Positions 36,474-37,316 of a stretch of DNA of 37,316 nt are shown one piece after another (within the stretch, counting starts at the first letter, position 1; every line of letters begins with the position of its first letter). Source of the stretch: Chloroflexota bacterium (GTDB lineage: Bacteria; Chloroflexota; Anaerolineae; Aggregatilineales; Phototrophicaceae); NCBI GenBank assembly GCA_009840575.1, contig VXNO01000170.1:1-37316 (forward strand), written 5' to 3'. Made by a program: the position numbers and the translations under genes. Under the pieces are notes generated by a model. The model made no database searches and was not told the origin of the DNA. It saw nothing but the letters and a program-made list of their open reading frames with translations.

Positions 36474-37151
36474 CTAATTGGGGCTACTGACCACAATGCC
36501 ATAGACGGCTGTCGCGCCCCCATTTCGCAAGGCGCGGGCGCAGTCGCTTAAGGTCGCGCCGGTTGTCGCCACATCGTCGACCAGCAGAAATGATTTGCCT
36601 CGCGCATCGTCGACCACTTCAAACGCGCCTTGGACATTGCTGGCTCGCTCTGCTGCGCCCGACAGATTCGCCTGCTGCTTGGTATTGCGCGTCCGCCGCA
36701 GCAAGTTCGCCTCGCAGCGCATATCCAACTCGGCAGCCAGCCTCTCGCACAATAGCTCCGCCTGATTATAGCCTCTTTCTTTTTGCTTGTTTGCATGCAG
36801 CGGTACTGGCAGCAGCGCATCAACTGGCAGGTCTACCCGCGCCAAGATATCACTCAGCCGCCGCGCCAGCAAATCCGCCAGCCAGGTTGCATCGTAATAC
36901 TTGAAGGCTTGCACTGCCGATCGCAAAACGCCTTCATGTAGCCCAGTCGCGTATACGCCGTCCAACATGTTGAAAGAGCGACTGATCACTAGCGGCGGCG
37001 TTGCTGCCAATTCGCGCCGGCAATCCGCGCAAGCGCTTACATCGGGGCGACCACAGTGAAAGCACACGAGCGGGAAAACCAGGTCGATAAGCCAGTCGGC
37101 GGCTGGCTTCAAGCGCTGCCAAAGATTCGGAATTGCGGTGGACTGCTGCAC
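36474..37151 (-). CDS. comF: ComF family phosphoribosyltransferase-like protein
   Basis: Zinc-finger CFHCGRPDVSACADC, KERGYNQAELLCERLA, PRPP-binding loop FLLVDDVATTGATLSDCA. GTG start. Confidence 0.93.
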   Translation of the reverse strand: MQQSTAIPNLWQRLKPAADWLIDLVFPLVCFHCGRPDVSACADCRRELAATPPLVISRSFNMLDGVYATGLHEGVLRSAVQAFKYYDATWLADLLARRLSDILARVDLPVDALLPVPLHANKQKERGYNQAELLCERLAAELDMRCEANLLRRTRNTKQQANLSGAAERASNVQGAFEVVDDARGKSFLLVDDVATTGATLSDCARALRNGGATAVYGIVVSSPN

Positions 37152-37222
37152 GATTCTGCCTTGCGTCTCAACACATTGTTCATCAAGTTAACTCGCTGCG
37201 ACTCAAGAGCCAGCGCAAGCAG

Positions 37223-37251
37223 ATTCTAGCACAATCAGCGCCCAGGGCAAT
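37223..37251 (-). promoter_or_regulatory. Putative promoter of comF: TTGCCC-16 bp-TAGAAT with extended TGC
   Basis: Minus strand TTGCCC TGGGCGCTGATTGTGC TAGAAT. The -35-like hexamer lies within the GGGCAATCGC dispersed repeat. Confidence 0.55.
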
Positions 37252-37303
37252 CGCATCAAAAACTATTTGCCACAGGGACACAGAAGTAAGTGCAGGTAAG
37301 TAA
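37238..37303. repeat. Dispersed repeat copy (GCGCCCAGGGCAATCGCATCAAAAACTATTTGCCACAGGGACACAGAAGTAAGTGCAGGTAAGTA)
   Basis: Shares segments with 19458-19497, 15405-15459 and, inverted, the GCGATTGCCCTGGGC core at 32649-32664. Confidence 0.65.
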
Positions 37304-37316
37304 TGAGACTCTAGAA

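Overview
This is a 37.3 kb, GC-rich, gene-dense bacterial chromosomal window. It looks like Chloroflexota from TPTATPT-type linkers, FlgD-like surface repeats and overall gene style, but that is inference. I see no CRISPR array, rRNA, transposase, integrase or prophage. The window opens with a tRNA-Ser(GCU) truncated by about 1 nt at the edge. Most of the rest is housekeeping and metabolic: AnmK, an ABC-2 transporter, NusB-TatA/B-TatC, a Sat-CysC fusion, threonine aldolase, two tandem rhomboids, citrate synthase, 2-oxoacid:ferredoxin oxidoreductase, aconitase, FabG, a TolB-like lipoprotein, Lon, GT2 glycosyltransferases, HPF and ComF. The most interesting features are: (1) a compact JAMM peptidase / CysO-MoaD-like ubiquitin-fold protein / E1-rhodanese operon, whose Ubl ends in ...AGG-LG, i.e. 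the diglycine is masked by two residues; (2) an in-frame, core-deleted 'mini P-type ATPase' with a 9-bp direct repeat at the fusion junction; (3) an RNase HI protein with a second, degenerate RNase H-like domain; (4) a CPBP-like membrane protein with apparently lost catalytic residues, next to two tandem rhomboids; (5) ABC ATPase and permease genes in one frame separated by a single TGA, the best-placed permease start being a CTG; (6) two families of dispersed intergenic hairpins/repeats; (7) a recurrent extended -10 promoter motif, TGTGCTAnAnT.
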